Part shown: in pieces, positions 35,194-45,500 of the stretch | Layout of the letters: the number at the start of each line of letters is the position of its first letter | How positions within the stretch are numbered: the stretch's first letter is position 1 | Assembly: GCA_038239345.1 (NCBI GenBank) | Contig: JBBSEX010000009.1 | Coordinates: forward strand, 173,998 to 237,997 | DNA length: 64,000 bases | Source of the DNA: JBBSEX01 sp038239345 | GTDB taxonomy: Bacteria > Acidobacteriota > Terriglobia > Bryobacterales > Bryobacteraceae | Reading direction: 5' to 3' | Translations under genes and position numbers: made by a program | Notes under the pieces: generated by a model | Told to the model about the DNA's origin: nothing | Seen by the model: the letters and a program-made list of their open reading frames with translations, nothing else | Databases searched by the model: none

Positions 35194-38100
35194 AATTCCT
35201 CAATCTTCCGATATAAATCTTCCGACAAGATCGGCTTCGATAAATACTCATCCATCCCCGCCGCCAAACATTTCTCGCGGTCTCCCGACATCGCGTTGGC
35301 GGTCATGGCGATGATTGGCAGGTGCTCTCCGGTTGATTTTTCCCGTTCGCGGATGCGCCGGGTGATTTCATAGCCGTCCATGCCGGGAATGTTCACGTCC
35401 ATCAGGACTGCATCAAAAGTACGGCTGGCGGTAGCTTCCAGTGCCGACCGGCCATTGGAAACCACCTTGACGTTGTGACCCTTCTTTTCCAGAAGCCGGG
35501 TGACTAAGCGCTGGGTGACGATGTCGTCCTCCGTTACCAGGATTGCCAGCGGCCTTGAGCCATTGCGGGACGCGTGCGCCACGGGCTGCTCCGAATCTTC
35601 CGCGCGATTGGCCGTTCTGAAAGGAAGAATCACGTGGAAACTGCTTCCCTGCCCGACTTCGCTTTCCACCCAGATAGTGCCTTGCATTATTTGAACGAGC
35701 TGAACACAAATCGCCAGGCCCAAACCCGTGCCGCCATATCGTCGCGCGATGCTGCCATCGGCCTGACGAAAGGATTCGAAAATCAGCTCGCGTTGTTCGG
35801 GCGCAATCCCGATGCCGGTGTCGCTGACCGTGAAATGAAGAGCCTCGTTGGATTCCGACATCACCGTCAGAGTGACACTGCCACGTTCAGTAAACTTGAT
35901 CGCGTTGCCCAGCAGGTTCAGCAGAATTTGGCCTACCCGGCCGGCATCGCCGATCAATACAGCGGGAACCGTGGCATCGACGTGCGGTCGAAATTGCAAG
36001 CCCTGCTCTTCGGCGCGAACGCTAATCAGGCGACCGACATTCGCGATCTCCTGACGGACATCGAACTCGATGGAGGCTAGCGTGAGCTTGCCCGCCTCCA
36101 CCTTCGAGAAATCGAGGATGTCGTTGACGATCGCTAATAAGGATCTGGCCGATGAGCGTACAATTTGCAGGTTCTCGCGCTGTTCGGCATCCAGGCTGCT
36201 ATCGGCCATCAGTTCGCTGAGACCGATGATCCCGTTCAGCGGGGTGCGAATCTCATGACTCATGTTCGCCAGGAACTGGCTCTTGAATTGTAAGGTGCGC
36301 TGCGTCTGCTCCAGAAGATGCTCAATCTTGCGGTTTTGATCCTCCACCGTGAACTTTTCGCGCGAGAGCTGGGCAGTTTTTTCGTTGACTGCTTTTTCCA
36401 ATGCGGCGTGATTTCTAGTCATACTGCGAGTCCAGAAGCGGACCCCAAAATACGAAAGGCAGACCAGGGAAATTATGCATAAACCGATAAACCAATTCGC
36501 CTGCCACCAAGGTTTGTCGATGGTAAAGGCGAAGACATCGCGCGGGCTGCCATAGGGTGCAACCGCGCTCTTGGCCGCCACCTCTAAAACATAGGAACCC
36601 CCCGGTAAACTTGAGAAACGTATGGCTCGCTCTTCGGTTTCCGTCCAACGTTCTTCCAGACCTCGCAGGCGGTAGCGAAATGAAATATTCGCTTCGTTCA
36701 CAAAAGTAAGTGCCGCCATATGCGCAGTCAGCGAGTTAGCGGTAAAGGGCACGCGCTGCCCTTGATCAGGGTCGAAATCGAGGGTTCCCAGGCGCACGGA
36801 ATCAAGGGCAACGCGGGGCGCGGACGCGGCGCTGGAGGAAGGATATTGGAAATGCGAGAGGCCCAGGCTGGTGCCTATCCAGACGCTGGAATCGGCATCG
36901 CCAAGAAAAGCGTTTCCATTCGTATCGTCCCAGATCAATCCTTGGGCGCGATCGAAATGACGCCACGTTTTTCCGTCCAGAAGCGATACGCCGTCATCGC
37001 TGCCCATCCACAAACGGCCTTTGGCATCCGCCCCCAGAAAGATGGCCAGCGTGGAGTGAATCCCATCGCCCGCTGGCAGATGTTCCACGTGCATCTTGTC
37101 ACCCGCGAACGTAACCCGATCCAGAATTCCCACATTTTCGCGATACCCAATCCAGAGAGCGCCATCGGACGTCTGCGTGATGCGCGACATCTTTGACGGG
37201 AGGAATCCATCTGCGGAACCGTGGCAGATCCAGCGCGAATCCCGCAAGCCGCAGAGTCCCGGATTGCCCACCAGCCAAACACGCCCCTGACGATCGCGAA
37301 AGAAGAGATCCAGGCGGCTTTCATCGCTATCGCCACGCAGTGGATGCCGTGAGAAGTGGAAGGAGGCGCCACGAGGTTCACCCACGAACAGACCCACCCG
37401 GGTGATCAACCATACTCGTCCGGCGGTGTCGAATGCCAAGTCCATTACGTGATCGCTGGACAAGCCTTCGGAAGGGCCGAAATAAACGATCCGATGCGAC
37501 ACCGGGTCCACCTTCGCCAGAAGCCCCGACGTACTGGCAGCCCAGATGGCGCCATCGGGACCGGTGTGAATGCGATCGATCCTTTTCGGCTCAGCGGCAA
37601 GTTTGAGGTTTGACCAGGACCGGTCAAGGCCAACGCCGGCGAGATATAACAGCCCGAGATCGGTACCGATCCACAGTGTTCCGCGGCGGTCGCGCTCAAT
37701 GGCCCAGACATTGCTATTTCCCAGCCCATCGGCATCGGTCCATGCTTCCCATTGGCGATAACCCAACCAACGGGCCAAGCCTGCGCCGCCCAACCCGATC
37801 CAGATGGAACCCTCGCGATCCTGATAGAGAACAGTGGTGGCGTTGGTCAGTAAACCACGGCTGCGCCCCATGATCTCCCAACGATCTTTACTGGTCCGAG
37901 CATCTTTACCGATTTGCAGATCGTTGCTTACGCGCCGCGCAATTCCGACGTCGGTCGGGGCCAGAAGAGTTCCGTCACTATCAAGCAGCAGCGAGGTGAA
38001 ATCACTGGAAGGCGGCAGCCCTTTACTCTCTATAAACCGCGTGGATCCGGCTTGCCGGACGTATAGATTGCGAGCACTGCGGGCCCACAGATTTCCTTTT

Positions 38101-38756
38101 CGATCAGTCAGCAGCGAGTTGGCGCGATTCGGTGTAATGCCGAGGCCGGGGCTTACCGGCTGCAACGACCCACCGTCAAACTGGCAGATACGCGAACCAC
38201 ACCAGGCCCAGACCCGATCGTTAGGGTCGACATGAATTCCGCTCACCTTCGGGCGATCGCCTTCGGGACGGTACAGCTTGAATCGATACTGGACGGGGTG
38301 CGCGCCCGGGGTAGGCGTTCCGACAGCAAAACCAGTAGCGAGCCCTATGTAGAGGTTGCCCTTGGCGTCACCGGTAAGGGCGTTGGGCATCGCCGTTTCC
38401 GATGCCGCGGAAACAAGCACGCGTTCGAAGCGGGAAGAAACCAGACGTGCCAAACCGCCTGTAGTGCCAGCCCAAAGGACGCCATCCTTGCTTTCATATA
38501 ACGACTCGATAGCGGTGGCGGGCAAGCCTTGTTCCCTGCCGAAATAATGGAAACGCCAGCCGTCGTAGCGGAAGAGGCCATTCTGCGTGCCCACCCAAAG
38601 AAACCCCGTGCGATCCTGCAAAATGCAATTCGGATTTAGGTTGGAGAGTCCCTGTTCCTGACCGTAGTACTTGAATGTATAACGTTGGCCGAAGAGTGTT
38701 GCGCCCGCAAGGAAGAAGGCGATCCATCGCAGGTTGCGCCACATGTGAGTGCCCAT
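35178..38756 (-). CDS. Hybrid two-component sensor with N-terminal two-component propeller
   Basis: Membrane sensor of about 1,190 residues. A signal anchor (WRNLRWIAFFLAGATLF) is followed by Reg_prop repeats forming a periplasmic propeller (many GxLWIGT/DRxGTLWIG, DGxVWAG repeats to about residue 690). Then come a Y_Y_Y domain (NISFRYRLRGLEERWTE), a transmembrane helix (WFIGLCIISLVCLSYFGV), HisKA with ANMSHEIRTPLNG, HATPase (DTGIGI, GTGLGLAI) and an intact receiver (VTEDDIV, LMDVNIPGMDG, SKPI). This is the hybrid two-component architecture that senses oligosaccharides in Bacteroidetes, here without an AraC output domain. I choose the ATG at 38756 (or 38744) because a longer frame would overlap the next gene by 71 bases. 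Neighbouring glycosidases support glycan sensing. Confidence 0.88.
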   Translation of the reverse strand: MGTHMWRNLRWIAFFLAGATLFGQRYTFKYYGQEQGLSNLNPNCILQDRTGFLWVGTQNGLFRYDGWRFHYFGREQGLPATAIESLYESKDGVLWAGTTGGLARLVSSRFERVLVSAASETAMPNALTGDAKGNLYIGLATGFAVGTPTPGAHPVQYRFKLYRPEGDRPKVSGIHVDPNDRVWAWCGSRICQFDGGSLQPVSPGLGITPNRANSLLTDRKGNLWARSARNLYVRQAGSTRFIESKGLPPSSDFTSLLLDSDGTLLAPTDVGIARRVSNDLQIGKDARTSKDRWEIMGRSRGLLTNATTVLYQDREGSIWIGLGGAGLARWLGYRQWEAWTDADGLGNSNVWAIERDRRGTLWIGTDLGLLYLAGVGLDRSWSNLKLAAEPKRIDRIHTGPDGAIWAASTSGLLAKVDPVSHRIVYFGPSEGLSSDHVMDLAFDTAGRVWLITRVGLFVGEPRGASFHFSRHPLRGDSDESRLDLFFRDRQGRVWLVGNPGLCGLRDSRWICHGSADGFLPSKMSRITQTSDGALWIGYRENVGILDRVTFAGDKMHVEHLPAGDGIHSTLAIFLGADAKGRLWMGSDDGVSLLDGKTWRHFDRAQGLIWDDTNGNAFLGDADSSVWIGTSLGLSHFQYPSSSAASAPRVALDSVRLGTLDFDPDQGQRVPFTANSLTAHMAALTFVNEANISFRYRLRGLEERWTETEERAIRFSSLPGGSYVLEVAAKSAVAPYGSPRDVFAFTIDKPWWQANWFIGLCIISLVCLSYFGVRFWTRSMTRNHAALEKAVNEKTAQLSREKFTVEDQNRKIEHLLEQTQRTLQFKSQFLANMSHEIRTPLNGIIGLSELMADSSLDAEQRENLQIVRSSARSLLAIVNDILDFSKVEAGKLTLASIEFDVRQEIANVGRLISVRAEEQGLQFRPHVDATVPAVLIGDAGRVGQILLNLLGNAIKFTERGSVTLTVMSESNEALHFTVSDTGIGIAPEQRELIFESFRQADGSIARRYGGTGLGLAICVQLVQIMQGTIWVESEVGQGSSFHVILPFRTANRAEDSEQPVAHASRNGSRPLAILVTEDDIVTQRLVTRLLEKKGHNVKVVSNGRSALEATASRTFDAVLMDVNIPGMDGYEITRRIREREKSTGEHLPIIAMTANAMSGDREKCLAAGMDEYLSKPILSEDLYRKIEELGGRR

Positions 38757-38787
38757 GATAACGCGAGTCGGGCAGCCGAGCGAGGCG

Positions 38788-40065
38788 CTAAGCGGGACGA
38801 AAAAGGCGATCGACGGCGCGACGAATTGGAGCCGCGGCCATGAACCACTCCCAGACATGGCCCGTCCGTAGATTTTCGGCGCTCAGCAGAGTGATGCCGG
38901 CATCCAGGCCAAGGACATCGGGGTTCACCCACAAGCTGGCGGGATGGAACGCGTCGGCAAATCCATAACGGCCGTAGATATACTCGCCGAACTGGTTATG
39001 CATCGTGCGTAGCGCGGGCAGACAAATTTCGGGGGCGAACATGAGCGACCCGCCGGCGGCGCAGGGGACCACGGTGCCATCGACATCGCGGCGGCTTCCT
39101 GGAGATCCCCAGATGATATAGCCGATTTCGCTATCTGACGGCGTGAAGCCCCAAAGGTTTTCAGAGTATGCGGGATACATTCCGCGAAGTTCCAGGCAGC
39201 GCTCGCGATGGGCATAGGTGGCGGTTACGGAGTTTTCGAAATAGTCGCGAATCGGCGAACCATCGCGCAGTCCGCGCAGCCCCAACCAGGCTTGCGGGAA
39301 CTGATGGGTGAACACGGGACCGGCGCCGCAGTAGCGATAGGGTCCTATTTCAACGGGATCGCGGGCGAAGGCGAACCAGGTCTTCGGCGAAATAGCGTGG
39401 GCCGGCGAGCCGAGCGCGAGAATGTGAAGGATAGGATTTTCGTTGTAATCCACCCACTCTCCGCGGAGAAATCCGGATTCCGGTTTCCAGCCCATGCGGA
39501 GGTAACCGGAGCGGGGGTCCAGCATCCAGGTAAAGTCGATACGCTCGTAGATATCTTTGGCCAGGCGGTAGATCTCGGCGTCACTTTCGAAATACTGTTG
39601 CGCGGTAAAGACGCCGGCGATGAGAATTGCCGTGTCGATGGTTGAGAGCTCGGATTTCCAAACGCGTTCACCCGACTTACGGTTGACAAAGTGGTAATAC
39701 CAACCGCGGACATGCTCCTGTTCATAAGCCAGGTGGCGCAAGGTATTCCTGACGCGTTCCAGCAACTCGCCGGGATTCATCCAGCGGCGCTCGGCCGCGA
39801 TACATAGAGCGGTGAGGGCGAATCCAGTGGAGGCGATGCTGCCGACGTCGGCGGTACGGCCCGGCGCCTGCGATCCATCGGTGCGAGCGCGATCGAGCAC
39901 CAGGCCGGTTCCCGGATCGCCTTGATCCCAGAAAAAGAGGAAGGCCCGCCGCGACAGATCTTCAAGAAATGCGTCGTCGGAAGGTGAGATCGCATAGGGC
40001 GTGGAGGCTGCTGCGGGGATAGATGCGGCCAGCCAGAAAAATTCCCGGCGCGATATTGACTTCAC
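38788..40065 (-). CDS. Glucoamylase-like glycoside hydrolase (PF10091, GH144-type)
   Basis: Exported hydrolase of 425 residues. The N-terminus has SRREFFWLAASIPAA, a twin-arginine-like signal. The body shows PF10091 features: an early FLxxLSRRAFLFFWDQ, GWYYHFVNRKSGER, YLRMGWKPESGFLRGEWVDYNENP, EICLPALRTM and a late VNPDVLGLDAGITLL...AENLRTGHVWEWF. Characterised PF10091 proteins include GH144 beta-1,2-glucanases and sophorose-releasing enzymes; the glucoamylase name is historical. Activity on beta-1,2-glucan here is inferred, strengthened by a GH3 gene and a TonB-dependent receptor 2.5-8 kb away. The start is GTG. It lies 31 bases upstream of the propeller sensor on the same strand, suggesting co-expression. 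Confidence 0.85.
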   Translation of the reverse strand: MKSISRREFFWLAASIPAAASTPYAISPSDDAFLEDLSRRAFLFFWDQGDPGTGLVLDRARTDGSQAPGRTADVGSIASTGFALTALCIAAERRWMNPGELLERVRNTLRHLAYEQEHVRGWYYHFVNRKSGERVWKSELSTIDTAILIAGVFTAQQYFESDAEIYRLAKDIYERIDFTWMLDPRSGYLRMGWKPESGFLRGEWVDYNENPILHILALGSPAHAISPKTWFAFARDPVEIGPYRYCGAGPVFTHQFPQAWLGLRGLRDGSPIRDYFENSVTATYAHRERCLELRGMYPAYSENLWGFTPSDSEIGYIIWGSPGSRRDVDGTVVPCAAGGSLMFAPEICLPALRTMHNQFGEYIYGRYGFADAFHPASLWVNPDVLGLDAGITLLSAENLRTGHVWEWFMAAAPIRRAVDRLFRPA

Positions 40066-40105
40066 GTCTTTAGAGTAACGGGTGCGCTATGTTGGAGGGC
40101 GAGTG

Positions 40106-40801
40106 ATGCGAACTCTCCTTGTCGTGGTCTTTGTCTCCTTTGCCAGTGCCCAGGATCCGCGCGCTTCGAGCGTAATCCCTTCCGTGCACGTCCATGGCGA
40201 ATCGACCGTGGCGGCACAACCGGACCAAGCTGAAATCGATATTGGTGTTATCACGCAGGGCGCGACCAGCCAGGCCGCGGCCGATCTAAATGCGAAACAA
40301 GCGGCTACCGTCGTGGGCGAATTGCAGACCATACTGCCGCCGGCATCCATAAAGATAATCAATTTTTCGATAAATCCAAATTATCGTTATCCGAAAGACG
40401 GCGGCACGCCCGTGGTGCTGGGCTACACAGCAAACAACACGGTGCGCTGCGTGCTGAGCGACGTTTCGCTGTTGCGCAAGGTGATCGAAGCGGCGACCAA
40501 GGCGGGCGCGAGCAATGTCAATCGATTGTCGTTTACGCTCAAGGACGAAAAGCCGGTGCGCGCCGAGGCGTTGGGCAAAGCAGCCGAACAGGCGCGGGCC
40601 GGCGCCGAAGCTTTGGCGTCATCGTTGAAGCTGAAGCTGGGCCGGGTGCTATTGGTGGAAGAAGGTCAGCCATTGATCATTTCGCCGGCCCGCCAGATTG
40701 ATTTGGGGAAGGCTCAATCCACCGACACGAGTCCTATTTCGCCAGGCAATATCGAGGTTCACGCAAACGTGAATGTGACGTACGAACTAATTTCTTTATG
40801 A
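40106..40801 (+). CDS. SIMPL domain (DUF541) periplasmic protein
   Basis: Exported protein of 231 residues. The signal peptide is MRTLLVVVFVSFASAQ. The mature part fits the SIMPL/DUF541 family (HVHGESTVAAQPDQAEIDIGVITQG near the start, then LSDVSLLRKVIEAATKAGASNVNRLSFTL, and a C-terminal NVNVTYEL strand). E. coli YggE and BP26 are family members, linked to stress resistance and outer-membrane association, but the molecular activity is unresolved. ATG 40106 is preceded by GGAGGG and is preferred to an in-frame GTG at 40082. It is divergent from the GH144-like gene with a 40-base gap, so the promoters must overlap. Confidence 0.88.
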   Translation: MRTLLVVVFVSFASAQDPRASSVIPSVHVHGESTVAAQPDQAEIDIGVITQGATSQAAADLNAKQAATVVGELQTILPPASIKIINFSINPNYRYPKDGGTPVVLGYTANNTVRCVLSDVSLLRKVIEAATKAGASNVNRLSFTLKDEKPVRAEALGKAAEQARAGAEALASSLKLKLGRVLLVEEGQPLIISPARQIDLGKAQSTDTSPISPGNIEVHANVNVTYELISL

Positions 40802-40811
40802 GCACGGCCGA

Positions 40812-41201
40812 TCACGCCAATCGCGATTTTTCCCTGGTACACCACAGAACCCAGGCGATGAGCACAAGTTGAAGCGGTAGCCGAATCCAAACGGCGTAGT
40901 AAGCCCAGGGATGTTCGGGCATGGGCTTAAAGTTGGTGGCCGCGTAAATATTCGCTGGAAAGACGGCGATGAGAAGCGCAACAAGCCCCCATGCCGAAGC
41001 CCGGCGCATTTTAGGGATCAGTAACCCGAGGCCGCCGATGACTTCCGCAACGCCGCTGATCTGGACCATCGCCAGATGCCAGGGGATGTAGGGCGGCATG
41101 ATCTTTAGATAAAAATCGGGATGGACGAAGTGATTTATGCCCGCGCCAACATAAGATATTGCAGCCAACACGAGGAAAACCTTCTGAGTCTTGGTGAGCA
41201 T
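40812..41201 (-). CDS. DoxX-like membrane protein
   Basis: Four-helix inner-membrane protein of 129 residues: helices at about 8-25, 45-65, 70-92 and 105-125. Motifs fit the DoxX-like family (KVFLVLAAISYVGAGINHFVHPDFY, then AEVIGGLGLLIP and AWGLVALLIAVFPANIY). Family roles are vague; some take part in redox or detoxification, and none can be assigned here. The start at 41201 is chosen because it begins the first helix and sits eight bases after the stop of the acyltransferase-type gene, suggesting an operon. The stop is 10 bases from the convergent SIMPL gene. Confidence 0.82.
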   Translation of the reverse strand: MLTKTQKVFLVLAAISYVGAGINHFVHPDFYLKIMPPYIPWHLAMVQISGVAEVIGGLGLLIPKMRRASAWGLVALLIAVFPANIYAATNFKPMPEHPWAYYAVWIRLPLQLVLIAWVLWCTREKSRLA

Positions 41202-41209
41202 GGTCGGGT

Positions 41210-42394
41210 TCAGATTCGCAGAAACAATTTTCGCCGGTACATCCAAAACAAGATCAACCAGAAACTGAGCAAGACCACGATGCCACGAAAGCGGGCGATG
41301 AAATCAGCACCCAGGATGTATCCGAAATTGGTACGGAAGGAGTTGCCGATAAATTCATCGAAGAGGTGAGCGATCAAATAGGCGGCAATCGAGTTCATGC
41401 CGATAACAACTAGCGGGAAGGCCCATCGACGATATCCTTTGACGTCAAGAACCCAAAGAAATCCCGTTAAGAGCAGAAAGCAAACGCCGCCGCTAAAGAG
41501 TGTCCAGGCGGGCGTCCAGATGCGTTTTACGACAGGACAAATACCGCTGAAGTGAAGCAGAAGACCGGCGGCGATGGCGATCAATCCGGCGATCGTAAGG
41601 CGCCGCAGAGGTATGCGCGGGGCGTCAGTTCTGAGCCAGCGGCCGGCGGCGAGACCGAGGATCATTGTCCCCAAAGTTGGAATGAAGCTGAGCGTTAAAT
41701 AGCCGCCGCCATTCGCGACAAATGGTTTCGATCGGGGAAATAGATTGAGGAACCATTGATCGAAGGCCGACCCAAGATTCGCGTTCTTGTTCCAGTGCGC
41801 CGCAAAACCGCTGAAGTGATGAGGCCAAGCGGACGACATGTTCACGGGGAATAATGCCCACGCCAGCCAGTAAGCGAATAAGACCAAGCCGAGCGCGGTC
41901 CATTGCCACTTGGGCGGACGGAATCCCAGCAGAAAGAGAAACGGATAGCCGAGGCCGATCTGTGTCAGTGTGTCTTCGAAGGTGAAGTTCGTTTGGACGC
42001 TGTGCGTGGAGCGAAGGAAAATTCCGAGTGCGATCAGCAGAAACGATCTCCAGAGGGCGTGCAGGAACATCGGGCCTTGCGTGCCACCCTTGGCTAGCCT
42101 GCTGGCGATGGAGAATGGAAGAGCGGCTCCCACAAGAAACGAAAAGGATGGCTGGATGAGATCGTGCAGGGAGCAACCGGCCCATTCAACGTGGGTTTGA
42201 TTGTAGGCCAGGAAGCTCCAGAACCAATTGCCGGGATAGGCTCGCGCAATCCGGTCGAACTGGAGAACCTCCGCCATCATCAACAACATGACGAAGCCGC
42301 GATAGACATCTAAAGCGACGTTCCGCTCGGGCGCTCGAACGGTATTCAAAACGGGCGGCGGAACAATGGGTGAGGCGTCGAGCGTTATTGGCAT
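41210..42394 (-). CDS. DUF5009/NagX-type membrane acyltransferase-like protein
   Basis: Polytopic inner-membrane protein of 394 residues with about ten hydrophobic helices. The start RNVALDVYRGFVMLLMMAEV and the HDLIQPSFSFLVGAALPFS stretch match DUF5009/heparan-alpha-glucosaminide N-acetyltransferase-like proteins (NagX family). In mammals the relative transfers acetyl groups from cytosolic acetyl-CoA to luminal glucosamine; bacterial NagX is associated with amino-sugar use but is less well characterised. The likely acetyl-accepting His is in the VEWAGCSLHDLIQPSFSF region, which is inference. It is first in a two-gene unit with DoxX and divergent from the TonB-dependent receptor. Confidence 0.83.
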   Translation of the reverse strand: MPITLDASPIVPPPVLNTVRAPERNVALDVYRGFVMLLMMAEVLQFDRIARAYPGNWFWSFLAYNQTHVEWAGCSLHDLIQPSFSFLVGAALPFSIASRLAKGGTQGPMFLHALWRSFLLIALGIFLRSTHSVQTNFTFEDTLTQIGLGYPFLFLLGFRPPKWQWTALGLVLFAYWLAWALFPVNMSSAWPHHFSGFAAHWNKNANLGSAFDQWFLNLFPRSKPFVANGGGYLTLSFIPTLGTMILGLAAGRWLRTDAPRIPLRRLTIAGLIAIAAGLLLHFSGICPVVKRIWTPAWTLFSGGVCFLLLTGFLWVLDVKGYRRWAFPLVVIGMNSIAAYLIAHLFDEFIGNSFRTNFGYILGADFIARFRGIVVLLSFWLILFWMYRRKLFLRI

Positions 42395-42531
42395 TCGCGG
42401 AGTTCCGCTGCGTTATCTGAAGTAGAAGCTATCACAATCGCCTGGCCCTGAGAATCGAGTACATTCGCGTAACAATTATCATCGAATCGAGTCTAGGGAG
42501 AAGAGTCAATTCCAGCTTAGTGAGGTTTTCC

Positions 42532-45500
42532 ATGTTCGAACGCCTGTTTTCTCGGAATATTGTTCTATTTGCCTGTTCATTCCTGCTGCTGGCGCACACC
42601 GCCAGCGCCCAATTTCGCGGGGCCATTCAAGGCACGGTAACCGACGCCTCGGGTGCTGTAGTTCCCAACGCGTCGGTGACGTTGACTAATTCGGAAACCA
42701 AGAAAACTCAATCCACTACGGGAAGCGCCGAGGGGTTTTATCGGTTTTCCGGACTGCCGCCGGGGCGCTACAGCGTGGAAGTGGTGCGGCAAGGTTTCAA
42801 GAAGGCATCACTCCAAGATGTTGCCCTTCGCGGCGAAGAAACACAAGGAGTGGATCTTAGTTTAGAGACTGGCGGCACGACGGAAACCGTTACGGTAAGC
42901 GCTACGGCCGCGCCTACCCTGCAAACGGAGAACGCCAATGTGTCGATGCAATTGAGCGAGGACGCGGTACGAACGCTACCGCAGATCGGGCGTGATCCTT
43001 ATAATCTGCTGCGACTCGCTCCGGGGGTATTCGGCGATGCCTCACGATCTAACTCAGGCCAGGCCAATGGGCTGCCGAACACCACCGGACCGGGCGGATC
43101 GAACCTCTCGGTGTTCCAGACTGAAAACCAGGTGCAGATCGTAGCCAACGGTCAGCGGCTGTCGCAAAACAATTATCAAATCGATGGAGTCAGCGTGAAT
43201 AGCCTCACATGGGGCGGAGCCGCGGTGGTGACTCCGAACCAGGAATCGATCAAATCTATTCGCGTTTCTTCCGGCGACTACAATGCGGAATCGGGCCGAA
43301 ACTCGGGCGCGCAGGTGGAAGTGGTCTCGCAGAACGGGACCAATCGATTGCATGGCAGTGGAGTTTTCAAGTACGACGATCCGGCTTTTAACGCCTACAA
43401 CAAATTTGGTGGACCCAATGCTGCGCCGGTTCGAGTGAACAACTTTCTCCGGCAGTTTGCGGCCAGCGTAGGTGGTCCGGTGATAAAGAACAAGCTGTTT
43501 TTCTTCTTCTCGTATGAGGGATTGCGGCAAAGCTCGACGAACTACACGACAACTTATGTAGAGACTCCCCAGTATCGCCAGCAGGTCGTGGCTGCTCGCC
43601 CGAATTCCCTCATCTCGCAGGTTTTCAGTAATGCCGGTATCGCGCCCCGGGTGGTTAGCTATCTATCGGTGCCCTGCCCCGGAGGATTCGCGCCCGGTAA
43701 TTGTAAGCCGGTCAATGGCGGCTTGGATATTGGATCGTTGACCGGCGCGCGGGGACAATACGTCGATTATTTTGCCAATCCCACTGGCGGCGGACTGGAC
43801 GGAATTCCCGACATTGCATTCGCGCAACTCGCCGTTCCATCGAGTTCACAGGGCAATCAGTATAACGGCCGGATCGATTATAATTTGAGTTCCAAGGACA
43901 GTCTCGCGGCCAGTCTATACGTTACGAAGTTCGATGGCTATTCCGCCGATGGTGGTAGCGATTCGCGGCCTTTGGCGGACATCGCGAATTCGCCCACCAA
44001 TACAGCGGCGGTCATCACCTACAACCGAATCCTTTCCCCTACAACGCTCAACGAAGCGCGGTTTAATTTCACCCGTTTCTATTCAAATCAATTGACAGCG
44101 GCGGCGAGTACGAATTTTGGTATTCCGCGTTTGGAGATCGAAGCTCTTCCGCTACCCGCGCGAATCACGTTCGGACCCCAATGGGCGGAAACCACACCGT
44201 CGTTGGCGGCGCAAAACACGTTTGAATTTCGCGATTCATTCAGCAAAATCCAAGGCAATCATGCTTTTCGCGTCGGAGGCGAGATTCGCTGGGAGCAGAA
44301 TAACGACAACCTGGTGGGCGGATCGCGGCCGCTCTATACCTTCCGCGGTTTGAATAATCTAGCCAACGACACGCCAGTGTTCGAGCAGATTAACGCCGAC
44401 CCGACAACCGGCGCTCCGGCGGCGGCGCAACGCTATTTTCGGACGAAGGATTACGCTGTCTTCTTCCAGGACGAATTTAAGCTGCGTCCCGATTTGACCA
44501 TCACCTACGGCATTCGCTGGGAATACTTCACGCCACTGACAGAGAAGCAAAATCGCATTACGAATCTTGAACTCACCACGCCGTTTTCACTGGCTGGAGC
44601 CAAATTGCAACCGGTGAAACAATTGACGAATCCCGATTACAACAACTTCGCACCGCGCTTCGGATTCGCCTACAATCCGACTTGGAGAAAGAACCTCGTC
44701 GTACGCGGTGGGTTCGGGATTTACTACACCCGCGTTCCCGATGTGCTCTTCGCCAATACACGCGGCAACCTGCCATCTTTTGCGCGATATGGAATTTGCT
44801 GCGGAGATAATAATTCGCCGTTCGCTAACGGGCAGATCCTCTACGCGTTAGGGAGCAGCAATTCCATTTATAGCTATCCGGTAAATCCGAAACTGGCTGT
44901 TGGCATCGATCCCGTTACCGGCGGCTTGAATGGCGGCGCACAGACCGAAGTGTGGGGCGCGCAACGCGATTTCCCCAACGGTTATGCGTACATCTATTCA
45001 TGGGAATTCCAATACGCGTTGCCGTCCAACATGATCGCATCGGCGGGATATCAGGGAAGCGCCGATCATAAGCTGATCCGCTTGGTGAATCAGAAATTCC
45101 TCTATCCGTCACCGGCGAACTTTCCATTCAACGCCGTTTATTTTCCCCAGCCGGATGTGAATTCGAACTTCAATTCGCTGAATCTGCGGCTGGCCCGAAC
45201 CTTTACTCAGGGGCTGGGGTTGGAGGCGAAATACCGTTGGTCGAAGAGTATCGATAATTTATCGTACGAAGGTCCGGGCGCGGTCACCAACCAGACTTAT
45301 CCGCAAGATAATCATTCGGAGCGCGGGCCATCGGACTTTGATGCGAAGCATTTCTTTGTCGTCTCCGGACAGTACGAATTGCCATGGTACAAGAAGCAAC
45401 AAGGCTTGATCGGCAAAGTGCTGGGCGGCTATCAAGTGGCGGGAATCATGACGTATCATACGGGCTTTCCGTATACAGTGAAGATCGGACAATCGGTGAA